Source: Chloroflexota bacterium (lineage in GTDB: Bacteria; Chloroflexota; UBA11872). Taken from it: DNA of 64,000 nucleotides. Under the pieces are notes generated by a model. That model saw nothing but the letters and a program-made list of their open reading frames with translations, was not told where the DNA came from and ran no database searches. The translations under genes and the position numbers were made by a program. The DNA lies in NCBI GenBank assembly GCA_026707285.1, contig JAPOXD010000048.1, positions 48,658 to 112,657 on the forward strand, read 5' to 3'. Positions 17,397 to 26,103 of the stretch are shown in pieces. Positions within the stretch are counted from its first letter, which is position 1; every line of letters starts with the position of its first letter.

Positions 17397-18446
17397 ATGC
17401 GAGCGGTCAGAGCGAGCAAGACGGACGCCGTCTTGGTGGAACAGATAGCGGAGCCTCGGGCCCGGCCAGGCACGGCCGTTGTGAAAACCCTCAGCGCCGG
17501 CATCTGCGGCAGCGATGTCCATACCGTCAGCCGGCTGCGGCGGGGTCTCGACACCAACGAGATTTTCATGGGCCACGAGGTGTGCGGGGAAGTCGTGGAG
17601 CTTGGCGACGGCCCGGCGCGAGTTCGAGTGGGCGACCGGGTCGCCATCGAGCCGCTCGCTCGCTGCGGTGTCTGCCGGAACTGCCGGGCGGGCTTCTACA
17701 ACATCTGCGAAAAAGGCGACTTCGTGCTGGGCGTCTATACCGACAAGGCCGGCGGCCTGGCTGACTATTTTGAGATTCCGACGGTGTGCCTCGTACCGCT
17801 GCGCCAGGATCTGCAAAGCCGCGAGGGCGCGCTGGTCGAACCCGTCGCCGTGGCCCTGCATGCCCTGCGGATGACCCAGCCGGGCTATCGCCCCTCGGTC
17901 GGCATCGTCGGCGCCGGCACGATTGGCTTGTGCGCGGTCGCCGCCGCCAAGGCGGCGGGGGCGGCCGAGATCACCATCATGGCGCGCCACCCGACGCAGG
18001 AACAGGCCGCGCGGACGCTTGGCGCCACCCGCGTGCTGCACGTGGACGACACCGCGACCGAAGACGAGATCGCCGACAAGCTCGATGGGGCGCCACTCCC
18101 AGACGTGGTCATCGAAGCCATTGGGGGAGCGGCGCGATCGGTGAACCTAGCCCTGGAATTCGTGCGAAAAGGCGGATCGGTGTCGGTCGTGGGCGTGCAG
18201 TGGGAGCACAACGAGGTCGAGCTCTTTCGGCTGGTGGCGAAAGAGGTCAGGCTGACCGGGTCCGCGGTCTACGCCACGCCGGACGGCGTTTCGGACTTCG
18301 AGGAAGCCATGGCGCTGATGGCCCAAAATCCTGAGGTTGCCGACACACTGATCACCCACGACTTTGCGCTGGACGACGCGCGCGAGGCCTTTGCCACGGC
18401 CGCCGATCGAGGATCGGGCAGCATCAAGGTTCTGGTTGCGCCCTAG
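17397..18446 (+). CDS. Zinc-dependent dehydrogenase (sorbitol/threonine dehydrogenase-like)
   Basis: This 349-residue protein is also a medium-chain zinc dehydrogenase. It has AGICGSDVHT and MGHEVCGEV (catalytic zinc), CGVCRNCRAGFYNIC (four-cysteine structural zinc) near residues 93-107 and the Rossmann turn VGAGTIGL near 166. Segments such as ALVEPVAVALHAL match sorbitol, galactitol and threonine dehydrogenases. A G-rich GGGGGAGGG lies just upstream of the ATG. The gene is divergent from the 16059 dehydrogenase, with about 310 bases between them holding no other gene. NAD preference and substrate are not determined. Confidence 0.87.
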   Translation: MRAVRASKTDAVLVEQIAEPRARPGTAVVKTLSAGICGSDVHTVSRLRRGLDTNEIFMGHEVCGEVVELGDGPARVRVGDRVAIEPLARCGVCRNCRAGFYNICEKGDFVLGVYTDKAGGLADYFEIPTVCLVPLRQDLQSREGALVEPVAVALHALRMTQPGYRPSVGIVGAGTIGLCAVAAAKAAGAAEITIMARHPTQEQAARTLGATRVLHVDDTATEDEIADKLDGAPLPDVVIEAIGGAARSVNLALEFVRKGGSVSVVGVQWEHNEVELFRLVAKEVRLTGSAVYATPDGVSDFEEAMALMAQNPEVADTLITHDFALDDAREAFATAADRGSGSIKVLVAP

Positions 18447-18630
18447 CCTCGCCCGATCGCTTTTGAAATCGGCGCTTGGCCGGATGGCGTTTCCAGACAG
18501 CCGGTAAGCGTCGGGCTGATCGAAGAATCGCCTGCAGGCTGCCCGACGCACGGGCACGTTTGGAGGAATTGGCGATGCGCCGTATCCCCGTTGTCGTCAA
18601 GGTGGCACCGGGTTTCACTCAGGTTGGCGG

Positions 18631-19503
18631 CTACGGGCCTTCACCACTCGGCAAGGCGCGCGCCACTACTACGACATCGTCAGAGCGGCAAGCGTCGAAT
18701 GGCTGGTGATCGAATCCGCCATAGAGGTTTTCGATTTCGAGCCCTGCCTCTCCGAGAATCTGCTCGATCTCCGCGGGGGGCGTATAGCGCAGCGGCACGC
18801 GTTCGATCACGCGATTTGCCCGACCGTCCGGCTCCACCACCTCGAACGCGACTTCAAAGTCGAATACTTGCGGCCCTTCGTCCCGGGCAACGGATCGGGT
18901 GAAGCGGGCGATTCGCCGACCGTCTGCAAGAGAGATCTGCCCGTCGTCCGCTCTCCAGTCCGTTGGGCCAGGCGCATCAAAGCAGCGCGGGCGACGATTG
19001 GGCACGTCGAATGCGACCCGTGCACCAGCCGCGAGGTGACCGACGACGGTGCGGAGACATTTCACTTGATCGTCGTGCGTGAGGAGATGCATGAATCCAC
19101 CGAACGGGGCGATGGCTAGGGCGAACGACCGATCGAGGTCAAACCGCCGCATGTCGCCTCGGACGAGCTCGACATGCCGCCGAACGCTCGGGGATTCACG
19201 GATCAACTTCACGTGGCAGCGGTCGAGCATCGGCGACGCGATGTCGATCCCGACCACATCGACGCCAGCGCGGGCAATCGGCAGCAGGACCTCACCGGTG
19301 CCGCATCCGAGTTCCAACACCGGCCCACCCGACCGAAATGCGAGGTCAACGTAAGACCCGACATCGGCGCGGTTCCGAACGATCTCGAGGTGGTCGTAGG
19401 TCACGACCGTCAGCGAGTCGTGCCGCTCGTACGGTGACGAATCAGGGATGGCTGGCACGGCGTTACAGGATTCGGAGGCGTCAGCACCACGCATGCTTGG
19501 CAT
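18631..19503 (-). CDS. Class I SAM-dependent methyltransferase
   Basis: This protein of about 290 residues has a classic motif I, PVLELGCGTGEVLLPIARAG, followed by VVGIDIASPML (motif II) and later FAPFGG-like and VAFDVPN segments. The start at 19503 is an ATG; one at 19494 is equally possible. Similar proteins are annotated as generic or type-12 methyltransferases. It lies between a convergent dehydrogenase and a GNAT-methyltransferase fusion on the same strand, so two methyltransferases are adjacent. The substrate is unknown. Confidence 0.82.
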   Translation of the reverse strand: MPSMRGADASESCNAVPAIPDSSPYERHDSLTVVTYDHLEIVRNRADVGSYVDLAFRSGGPVLELGCGTGEVLLPIARAGVDVVGIDIASPMLDRCHVKLIRESPSVRRHVELVRGDMRRFDLDRSFALAIAPFGGFMHLLTHDDQVKCLRTVVGHLAAGARVAFDVPNRRPRCFDAPGPTDWRADDGQISLADGRRIARFTRSVARDEGPQVFDFEVAFEVVEPDGRANRVIERVPLRYTPPAEIEQILGEAGLEIENLYGGFDHQPFDACRSDDVVVVARALPSGEGP

Positions 19504-19571
19504 TGCGATCAACCGGTGTGGCCAAGTGCAATGCGGACGCGCAGTCGAGACAGTTCAACGGTCGCTAAACA

Positions 19572-20960
19572 CTAGCCGAACCGCTTGATGAAGCCCGGGA
19601 ACGTCCCCATCGTCGGCATCTCGAGGTCAAACGCTTCGTAGCCCGCGCGGCGAATTCCGTCCAAGATGTCCGAATCGCTCGGTCGGCACGGCGCCAGCAT
19701 GAGGGCGGTCCCGCCGGGCCTCACGACCCGATCGATCTCGCGCAACTCCTCGTCGGGTTTCCATCCGAAGGACCCATTGGTCAAGATCGCCGCGTCCACG
19801 GCGTCGTCCGCCAGCGGTACCCGCTCCAGGATTCCGTTCAGCGTGGTGACGTTGCGGAATCCGTGCGCGGACAGCTTCCGCACGATGTATTCACGCAGCA
19901 CGCCGACAGGCTCTAGCGCGAACACCCGCTCGGCATACGGCGCGCAGCGCAAGGTGGCCTGGCCGGTGCCCGCGCCAATATCCAGGACCACGCGATCGCG
20001 TACGTCCACGCGGTCGTGAATCTCGCGAGGGTCCCAATCGCTCCACGGCAGGGCGTCCCACGTCGCCGGAGATTTGGCCATGCCGACGTTCCACGCGCAG
20101 CGTTGCAGGATCGCATCCTGCGTGGATCGCAACTCCTGGGGCGACAGCTCAAGCGGGTGTGCCTGCGCCTCCCGAACTCCGGCACGAAACGCGGGCGAGG
20201 CCTGGGAGAAGTGCTCCACCACTTCAGGCAGCGGCATCAGCGCCGCGTAGAGGCGGGGCCCAAACTCGCGCAAGAGTCCCGGGTTGCCGCGTTCGTCATC
20301 CAGAAACGTATTGACGAAGTACGCGTCCAGGTGGCGCAAGTCCGAGAGCCGCAGATCGAACATCCGAATGGGATCGATCACCATTCGCGGCCAGCCACGG
20401 GCAGGTGCCGAGCTCACCGGTGTGGAGCGTTCGAATTCGCGGCGCAGCAGCCCGTATCGCACCTCGTCCGCGAGCGTGCCGGACTCCGCCGAGTGCTCGC
20501 GCAAGGTGCCCTCATAGCGCAGGCGCAGCTTCTGCAGGACACGGATTGACGGCTGGTTGCGCGCGTCGGCCCTGGCCGTGATGCGGTTCAAGTCTGGTTC
20601 GGCAGCGAATGCGGACTCGATGACCGCTCTGACGGCCTCAGTGGCGATGCCGCGGTTCCGGTGCGCGCTAGTGACCTCGTAGGCGATCTCAGCGCGGCGG
20701 TTCGATTCATCGATCCGCAGGCTTACGCCGCCCACGAGCTCCGCGCTGAGCCACATGCCCCAGTGAGGCTCGGTACGCCAGTCATACCGCTGAGCGCGCT
20801 CGAGCCACTCCCGCGCGGCCGCTTCGGCGTCGCCTTCGCGCGACGCGGAAGAGTCCTCGGAACTCACGAAGGTCGCCATGTAGCGGCACATCGCCTCGAA
20901 GTCATCCGACCGGTGTGGCCGCAGGGTCAGTCGTTTGGTTCGAATGGTGCGCGGCAACAT
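19572..20960 (-). CDS. GNAT acetyltransferase fused to a SAM methyltransferase
   Basis: This 462-residue single open frame covers two enzymes. Residues 1-175 are a RimJ/RimL-like GNAT: RTKRLTLRPHRSDDFEAM, then YEVTSAHRNRGIATEAV (cofactor loop R-x-R-G-I-A) and RVLQKLRLRYEG. Residues 193-462 are a class I methyltransferase with motif I VVLDIGAGTGQA at about 324-335 and later VRPGGTALMLAP. No stop separates them, although Met193 could serve as an internal start. It lies 13 bases after the HAD gene, likely in one transcript. A real fusion is the simplest reading; substrates are unknown. Confidence 0.78.
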   Translation of the reverse strand: MLPRTIRTKRLTLRPHRSDDFEAMCRYMATFVSSEDSSASREGDAEAAAREWLERAQRYDWRTEPHWGMWLSAELVGGVSLRIDESNRRAEIAYEVTSAHRNRGIATEAVRAVIESAFAAEPDLNRITARADARNQPSIRVLQKLRLRYEGTLREHSAESGTLADEVRYGLLRREFERSTPVSSAPARGWPRMVIDPIRMFDLRLSDLRHLDAYFVNTFLDDERGNPGLLREFGPRLYAALMPLPEVVEHFSQASPAFRAGVREAQAHPLELSPQELRSTQDAILQRCAWNVGMAKSPATWDALPWSDWDPREIHDRVDVRDRVVLDIGAGTGQATLRCAPYAERVFALEPVGVLREYIVRKLSAHGFRNVTTLNGILERVPLADDAVDAAILTNGSFGWKPDEELREIDRVVRPGGTALMLAPCRPSDSDILDGIRRAGYEAFDLEMPTMGTFPGFIKRFG

Positions 20961-20973
20961 GAGGTGGCGGGCG

Positions 20974-21678
20974 TCAGGACTCCAAGGCCAACGCCGGAAG
21001 CTCGGTGAGGCAGGTAATTCGGGTGACGCCTGCTGGCTCGCTGCCTTTGTCGTGACGGTCGAGCCAGACGCCCTTGAGCCCGGCGTCGCGGGCCCCGATC
21101 GCATCGACGTCCAATCGATCACCGACATGCACGCACGCCGATGGCGGCGCTCCCATGGCTTGGCAGGCGGCCCTGAAGATTTGGGGATCGGGCTTCGCCA
21201 CTCCGACGTCCTCGGAGACCACGACCGCCACGAAGCGGTCCGAGACGCCAACTCCCTCCAGCTTTTGCCGCTGGTGCACCGACCCTCCGTTGGTGATGAC
21301 GCCGAGCCGGAGACCACGCAGGGCTTCAAGGGTGTCGACAACGTCTGAAAACAACGTCAGGTTGCGGTCGTAGTGGTCGCTGTAGACGGCGTACGCCTGA
21401 TCGGCTTCGGCGTCGGGCAATTCGCCGGGTGTGAGACCGAATAAGCCACGGACCCGCCCACGGCGCTGGCCAATCAAGGTGGTTTCGCCGCGCAGGTAGC
21501 GATCGAAGTGGGATTCCGTCAGGTCTTCCCAGCGCTGGAGGAGATGCTCGTCGGAACCGGTCAGCCGATCTCGGTACCTGCTGAACATGCCGAGCGCTCC
21601 GGCGCGAGTTGTCGCGTCGTGGTCCAGCAGCGTGCCGTCGAGGTCGAAAAACACGGCTTGGATGGGTGAATCTGGCAT
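20974..21678 (-). CDS. HAD superfamily hydrolase (YjjG/phosphoglycolate phosphatase-like)
   Basis: This 234-residue haloacid dehalogenase-type phosphatase has motif I FFDLDGTLLD (nucleophile D12, acid D14), motif II ITNGGS near 128, the motif III lysine in VAKPDP near 164 and motif IV GDRLDVDAIGA near 187. An alpha-helical cap lies between motifs I and II, the subclass I arrangement. Likely substrates are phosphorylated sugars, nucleotides or glycolate. The gene leads the minus-strand group with the GNAT-methyltransferase fusion 13 bases downstream. Confidence 0.87.
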   Translation of the reverse strand: MPDSPIQAVFFDLDGTLLDHDATTRAGALGMFSRYRDRLTGSDEHLLQRWEDLTESHFDRYLRGETTLIGQRRGRVRGLFGLTPGELPDAEADQAYAVYSDHYDRNLTLFSDVVDTLEALRGLRLGVITNGGSVHQRQKLEGVGVSDRFVAVVVSEDVGVAKPDPQIFRAACQAMGAPPSACVHVGDRLDVDAIGARDAGLKGVWLDRHDKGSEPAGVTRITCLTELPALALES

Positions 21679-22113
21679 GTGACGTTGGGCGGGCAGGCGA
21701 TTCGAGGCCGAACGCTTGGCGAAGCATAGCCGCCTTGGTCACTCGCAAGCGGCAAGCCGGCGATGGTGCGGAATGCCCTGATTCGGCCGATTGAGACTCC
21801 TGCGGGACTCGGGCGCGCGAAGGACTTGCAGAGGAGACCTGGAGGGATCCAGGTGGGGTGGCGGGTGGATTCCCGCCTTCGCGGGAATGACGAAGGATTA
21901 CCCAACGGTCTCCCTGCGCGGGGACTGGCTTCGCGGCAATGACGAGAGCTCTTGCAATGGTCTGCAATGCAGGGGCAAATGTGAGGGACCCCCTGGTGGC
22001 GAGTCTCGCGCGCGGCTATGACAAAATCTCCAGTTGCATGAGGCCCAACGGCGTAGCCCGTGATGACAATCGGCGGGGATCCGGGTCCTGAGCCCAGAGT
22101 GATCGGCTGACCC
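21679..22113. other. Intergenic region with dispersed repeats
   Basis: These 435 bases separate two divergent genes. No gene was recognised. The region contains a perfect family A repeat at 21866-21892 and a degenerate one at 21915-21944. Confidence 0.55.
21866..21892 (+). repeat. Dispersed palindromic repeat, family A (copy 2)
   Basis: This is the canonical form: TGGATTCCCGCC TTCG CGGGAATGACG, read with a CCCGC / GCGGG core stem. A partly eroded second copy follows at 21915-21944 (ending CTTCGCGGCAATGACG). Confidence 0.8.
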
Positions 22114-23037
22114 ATGTCCACCCTCAGCGCGGCATGGACCGGTTCCCTGGGCTACACGCGCCGGGGGCTGCGCGTCCTTGGGGCGACTCCTTGGTTGTAC
22201 GTCCAGATCCTGAGCGCCTTTGCCGCGCCGGCGGCGATCGCCGCCTACGTGACGGCATCGGACATTCCGGAGGGGTTTGGCCGATCGGCGCTGCTCTACG
22301 TGCTAAATGCGGTCTCCGCGTCGGCCGCGCCCGTGGTGGTGATGACGGCGGTGGCGGCTGGGTTCCACGGCGTCAACCTGGGCTTCGTAAACTCCATGCG
22401 GCACGGGCTCTGGTGGTTGCTGCGCTATCTCTGGACGAACGTGCACACGACGGTCATCTTCTGGGCACCGATCCTTGTCTTGTTGAATCTGTTCGAGTGG
22501 CAGCGGCGTGAGGCGCCGGTCGACGGCGGCGCGGGCCTGGCCCTGACCGCAGCCTGGGTGGTGCTGATCGGTGTCGCAGCACTCTACATTCACTCCCGGA
22601 CGCTCCTAGCGCCATTCTTCGCGGTGCATGGCAACCTGCCCGCCACGCTGGCGACCATCGAGTCGTGGCGCATGAGCGGCCGCCGGTTCCCCATCGTCTT
22701 TGGCACGTTCATCGTGGCTTCGGCGCCTACCGCGGTGCCGCTGGCGATTGTGTTGACGACGCTGGCGTTCACGCTGGACGAAGCCGACGGGTCGCGGGCG
22801 GTGTTCAAGGCGATGCTGCCCTCGCTCGTGTGGGTGGTGATCAAGATCGTGCGGCCTTTCCTCATCGCGGCTACCTACGGGCTCTATACAGATCTCTGGA
22901 CCGACGAGCAGCGGCGACGAGCGGAGCACGGGACACCGGCGGTTCCGTTGTTGGCGCGGCCGTTGCTGGCGTTTTCACGCTGGGTCCCACGTCTGTTCGG
23001 TCGCGCGATTGGGCGGCGCATCGAGTGGACGGCGTGA
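22114..23037 (+). CDS. Multi-pass membrane protein, unknown function
   Basis: This 307-residue protein has about six hydrophobic segments, around residues 24-48, 60-84, 110-127, 143-160, 193-218 and 235-258. Its basic C-terminal tail contains EQRRRAEHG and should face the cytoplasm. No enzyme motif was recognised; the topology resembles DUF-type or glycerophosphodiester-adjacent membrane domains, but no family is claimed. The TGA overlaps the GTG of the next gene (GTGA), so the two are probably translated as a unit. Confidence 0.72.
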   Translation: MSTLSAAWTGSLGYTRRGLRVLGATPWLYVQILSAFAAPAAIAAYVTASDIPEGFGRSALLYVLNAVSASAAPVVVMTAVAAGFHGVNLGFVNSMRHGLWWLLRYLWTNVHTTVIFWAPILVLLNLFEWQRREAPVDGGAGLALTAAWVVLIGVAALYIHSRTLLAPFFAVHGNLPATLATIESWRMSGRRFPIVFGTFIVASAPTAVPLAIVLTTLAFTLDEADGSRAVFKAMLPSLVWVVIKIVRPFLIAATYGLYTDLWTDEQRRRAEHGTPAVPLLARPLLAFSRWVPRLFGRAIGRRIEWTA

Positions 23038-23963
23038 CCTCGCATCCACCGGCCATGGGTACCGAAGGCCGGCTAGTCCGGGCGCTGTCGCTCGACGCCG
23101 AGCGGCGGGTGCGCGGGGGCGGCGTCGAGGCGCTGGCCGACGCGATCCGGCGGGGCGCCGACCTGCACATCGGCACGGAGTTCCGGCATAACGAGCACGT
23201 GGATACGTCGTCCGACAACCCGGAGATCGTGCGCGAGCTGGCGGAGTTCCGGACGACCTTTCTGATCGAGGATCGTTGGTCGGCAGGCGTCATGACCCTG
23301 CGGCAGCCGGTGAGCCTGCCGGACGAATTCGGTCCGCGGCCATCGATGTCGTTCTTCCTCTACAACCAGGACGGCACGCAGGCCATCGCGCGACCGCATC
23401 TCGACGGGGTGGCCAGCGCCGGCGCGACCGGTGCGGCGCCGATCGACAGCCACCCGGACATGCCCAAGTACCACGTGCTGGAGAGCTGGGATGCCGACAC
23501 CAACGCCCCGAGCAGCACCTTCATCTACGACTTCGAGCACTTCGACTTCCTGGTGCGGGACAACTGGACCGAGGTCCTGGCGCACGATGCCGAGGGCGCG
23601 GTGGTCCACGGATCGGCGGATGCCCTGGGCGACGTTTGCGGTGCCGGCGGCGAGGTCAAGGCCGCGATTCGGGGACTTTGCGCCGATCTGGCGGAACCAG
23701 GAGCGGCCACGACCGACCACGAGGTGTTCGTGCAGGTTGGATCGAGCTACTACTACACGGAGCAAAGGCTCTTCATCGGCGGGACGCACCCGCTGCCGAG
23801 AGTTCGGGCGTCGATCCCGCTGCGGTATGCGACCCGGGCCTGGGACTTCGGCTGGTTGATCGTGCGCACCGACGGCCGCGTGATCCGCCGCCTGTGCGAT
23901 CCCTACACGGTGCGCTTTCGCGACAGCGAGTCGCGCCACGCGATCCGCTGGTTCGCGCGGTGA
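23034..23963 (+). CDS. Conserved-looking hypothetical protein coupled to the membrane protein
   Basis: This 309-residue soluble protein has no recognised domain. GTG at 23034 overlaps the upstream stop (GTGA); ATG at 23055 is the alternative. Aromatic and acidic patches (FIYDFEHFDFLVRDNW, YYYTEQRLF) and an even composition suggest an all-beta folded protein. No signal peptide is seen. It is co-oriented with the multi-pass membrane protein, so a shared function is likely. What it does is unknown. Confidence 0.65.
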   Translation: MTSHPPAMGTEGRLVRALSLDAERRVRGGGVEALADAIRRGADLHIGTEFRHNEHVDTSSDNPEIVRELAEFRTTFLIEDRWSAGVMTLRQPVSLPDEFGPRPSMSFFLYNQDGTQAIARPHLDGVASAGATGAAPIDSHPDMPKYHVLESWDADTNAPSSTFIYDFEHFDFLVRDNWTEVLAHDAEGAVVHGSADALGDVCGAGGEVKAAIRGLCADLAEPGAATTDHEVFVQVGSSYYYTEQRLFIGGTHPLPRVRASIPLRYATRAWDFGWLIVRTDGRVIRRLCDPYTVRFRDSESRHAIRWFAR

Positions 23964-23968
23964 GCGCC

Positions 23969-23996
23969 TAGGGGTGGGTTCGAAACCCGCCCCTAC
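23969..23996 (+). repeat. Dispersed palindromic repeat, family B
   Basis: TAGGGGTGGGTT and AACCCGCCCCTA form a near-perfect stem around CGA, a few bases after the stop at 23963. It could double as a transcription end between convergent genes. Confidence 0.65.
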
Positions 23997-24005
23997 TTGT
24001 GTCGC

Positions 24006-24674
24006 TCAGGGCCGGCAGGTGAATCCGGCCGCCGTTGACCCGTCGCCCGAGCAGTTGAGGGTAACGCCGGTCTTCATCGCCGAGATCGTGATCTCCTGCT
24101 GCGGCGCCGACGATTTGCCGTCGCCCGCGGCGCCGACCGGCACCGCCTCGATCTTGGCCAGGGTGTCGAAGGATGGCTGGTGGCCTTCCTTGATCTGGCC
24201 GAACAGCGTGAAGTCCGGCGACAGCCGGCCCTGCTCGGTGAGGTCGTCCAGGATGATGAAGAACTGCGAGCCGTTGGAATTGGCCACGCCCTTGTTGGCC
24301 ATCGCCAATCCGCCGCGGACGTAGGGCCGCTGCGGCGGCTCGATCTCGAACGAGTAGCCCGGTCCTCCCGTTCCGGTGCCGCTAGGATCGCCGCCCTGCA
24401 CCATGAAGCCCGGGATCAGCCGGTGGAAGTTCACCCCGTCGAAGTAACCCTCGTTGGCCAGGAAGAGGAAGTTGTTGACGGCCAGCGGCGCCTCTTCAGC
24501 GAACAGCGTGAAGGTCATGCGCCCCAGGCTGGTGGTGATGATTACCCAGGGCTCACCGGCGGGAATGTCCATGGCCGGATAGGCGGCGTAGGTCTTGGGG
24601 CCCTCGGGCTCGGCTTCACCGCATCCCACCACCACAACAACCAGCAACAACGACACCAGTGCGAGTCGCAACAT
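24006..24674 (-). CDS. Peptidyl-prolyl cis-trans isomerase (cyclophilin) lipoprotein, copy 1
   Basis: This 222-residue cyclophilin has a lipoprotein signal, MLRLALVSLLLVVVVVGCGE, with Cys18 as the lipidation residue. The isomerase domain shows the catalytic FHRLIPGFMVQGGD block (Arg and Gln of the active site), GLAMANKG and NGSQFFIIL, and a FTLFG strand where many cyclophilins have HTVFG. It should act at the outer face of the membrane to speed folding of exported proteins. The C-terminus carries two cysteines (LNCSG and FTCRP) that might form a disulfide. It is one of a tandem pair with the gene at 24875. Confidence 0.9.
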   Translation of the reverse strand: MLRLALVSLLLVVVVVGCGEAEPEGPKTYAAYPAMDIPAGEPWVIITTSLGRMTFTLFAEEAPLAVNNFLFLANEGYFDGVNFHRLIPGFMVQGGDPSGTGTGGPGYSFEIEPPQRPYVRGGLAMANKGVANSNGSQFFIILDDLTEQGRLSPDFTLFGQIKEGHQPSFDTLAKIEAVPVGAAGDGKSSAPQQEITISAMKTGVTLNCSGDGSTAAGFTCRP

Positions 24675-24723
24675 CTCCCACGCTCCTTCGCCCGCCTCCG
24701 CACCGTCGGCATTGTCGCAGCGC
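24006..24723 (-). repeat. Tandem gene duplication unit 1 (cyclophilin lipoprotein)
   Basis: This segment, including about 50 bases upstream of the start codon, matches 24875-25586 closely along its length. The upstream match ends at ATTGTCGCAGCGC in both copies. Two codons differ in number near the C-terminus. Confidence 0.8.
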
Positions 24724-24770
24724 GTACACGGTTCTGTCGCACCCGGGTCATGTGGTGGACGGTCAATGCC

Positions 24771-24797
24771 AGGAGCGGATCGCAAACCGCCCCTGAC
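24771..24797 (+). repeat. Dispersed palindromic repeat, family B (degenerate copy)
   Basis: AGGAGCGGATCG and CAAACCGCCCCTGA form an interrupted stem of the same style as the copies at 23969 and 40319. It lies in the 200-base spacer between the two cyclophilin genes. Confidence 0.4.
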
Positions 24798-24874
24798 CCT
24801 AGGCGAGGGTCAGTTCACGTCGGTGCGGGACTCCGGCACCGGCGGCCGAGCACGCCGCCTCAGCAGCGAGCCCC

Positions 24875-25537
24875 TCACGGCTTGCAAGTGAACCCGATCG
24901 CTCCCTCGCCGGAGCAGTTGAGGGTCACGCCGGTCTTCATCGCCGAAATCGTGATCTCCTGCTGCGGCGCCGACGACTCGCCGTCCGCGGCCGTGCCGAC
25001 CGGCACCGCCTCGATCTTGGCCAGCGTGTCGAAGGACGCCTGGTGCCCTTCCCTGATCTCGCCGAACAGCGTGAAGTCCGGCGACAGCCGGCCCTGCTCG
25101 GTGAGGTCGTCCAGGATGATGAAGAACTGCGAGCCGTTGGAGTTGGCCACGCCCTTGTTGGCCATCGCCAGTCCGCCGCGGACGTAGGGACGCTGCGGCG
25201 GCTCGATCTCGAACGAGTAGCCGGGTCCTCCCGTTCCGGTGCCGCTAGGATCGCCGCCCTGCACCATGAATCCCGGGATCAGGCGGTGGAAGGTCACGCC
25301 GTCGAAATAGCCTTCGTTAGCCAGGAAGAGGAAGTTGTTGACGGCCAGCGGCGCCTCTTCGGAGAAGAGGGTGAAGGTCATGCGCCCCAGGCTGGTGGTG
25401 ATGATCACCCACGGCTGACCGGCGGGAATATCCATTTCCGGATAGGCGGCGTAGGTCTTGGGGCCCTCGGATTCGGCTTCGCCGCACCCCACGGCCACAA
25501 CCACCAGCAGCAATGCCACCAGTGCGAGTCGCAACAC
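24875..25537 (-). CDS. Peptidyl-prolyl cis-trans isomerase (cyclophilin) lipoprotein, copy 2
   Basis: This 220-residue near-copy of the 24006 gene differs by roughly 17 substitutions on hand comparison plus a two-residue gap near the end. The same signal and lipobox (VGCGE), FHRLIPGFMVQGGD and NGSQFFIIL are present. Its start is GTG where copy 1 has ATG at the same position. Changes fall mostly outside the catalytic blocks (for example GQIKEG versus GEIREG), so both copies look active. Retained dosage or slight specialisation is possible. Confidence 0.9.
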   Translation of the reverse strand: MLRLALVALLLVVVAVGCGEAESEGPKTYAAYPEMDIPAGQPWVIITTSLGRMTFTLFSEEAPLAVNNFLFLANEGYFDGVTFHRLIPGFMVQGGDPSGTGTGGPGYSFEIEPPQRPYVRGGLAMANKGVANSNGSQFFIILDDLTEQGRLSPDFTLFGEIREGHQASFDTLAKIEAVPVGTAADGESSAPQQEITISAMKTGVTLNCSGEGAIGFTCKP

Positions 25538-25586
25538 TTCCCACGCTCCTTTACCCGCCTCCGCGTCGTCCGCATTGTCGCAGCGC
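24875..25586 (-). repeat. Tandem gene duplication unit 2 (cyclophilin lipoprotein)
   Basis: This is the counterpart of 24006-24723 and covers the whole gene plus its proximal upstream region. Confidence 0.8.
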
Positions 25587-25671
25587 CTTCGCCCCTCCGT
25601 CGCGCGGTCGTGCGATCACAGTTCTAAACTGTTCCCTGCGCACTGGGCCGCCATTCACAAAAGGACGCGCC

Positions 25672-26103
25672 ATGACCCAACGCCTCTATCGGAGCCGCGT
25701 CGATTGCATGCTCACCGGCGTCGCCGGCGGGATGGCGGAGTATCTGCGCGTGGACCCGGTGATCGTCCGCATGCTCTGGGTCGTGGCCGTGTTCCTCTCC
25801 AGCGGCGTGGGGCTGCTGGTGTACGTGGCCCTAGCAATCGTCATGCCGACCGCGCCACAGCTCGACGACGCTGCCGAAGCTCCGACTGACGCCTCGGGGC
25901 AGCAGGCCGAGGGCAGGCAACCGAGCACGCCAGCCCGATACGTCGCCGCCACCAACGGCGCCGCGCTTGTGGTGGGCTCGGTGTTGATCATCATCGGCGC
26001 CGCTGCGCTCATGAGCCAGTTCGGGTGGTTTGACGCCTGGCGACTCTGGCCGCTGATCTTGATTGCGATTGGCGGTGTGTTGATTTTCAACCAGCGGCGC
26101 TAG
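25672..26103 (+). CDS. PspC-domain membrane protein
   Basis: This 143-residue protein opens with a PspC domain: RLYRSRVDCMLTGVAGGMAEYLRVDP, then a helix VIVRMLWVVAVFLSSGVG and a second hydrophobic segment. A linker of about 35 residues leads to a C-terminal pair of hydrophobic stretches with WPLILIAIGGVLIF, the DUF5668/LiaI-type motif. AAAGGA precedes the ATG. PspC proteins take part in cell-envelope stress sensing. The next gene starts immediately after the stop and ends in a LiaF-like domain, so the two form a bicistronic envelope module. Confidence 0.85.
   Translation: MTQRLYRSRVDCMLTGVAGGMAEYLRVDPVIVRMLWVVAVFLSSGVGLLVYVALAIVMPTAPQLDDAAEAPTDASGQQAEGRQPSTPARYVAATNGAALVVGSVLIIIGAAALMSQFGWFDAWRLWPLILIAIGGVLIFNQRR

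Noticed and set aside
22665..23033. Longer N-terminus for the gene at 23034
   Set aside because: The upstream part would overlap the membrane protein gene almost entirely in a different frame, whereas the GTGA overlap gives a natural start.
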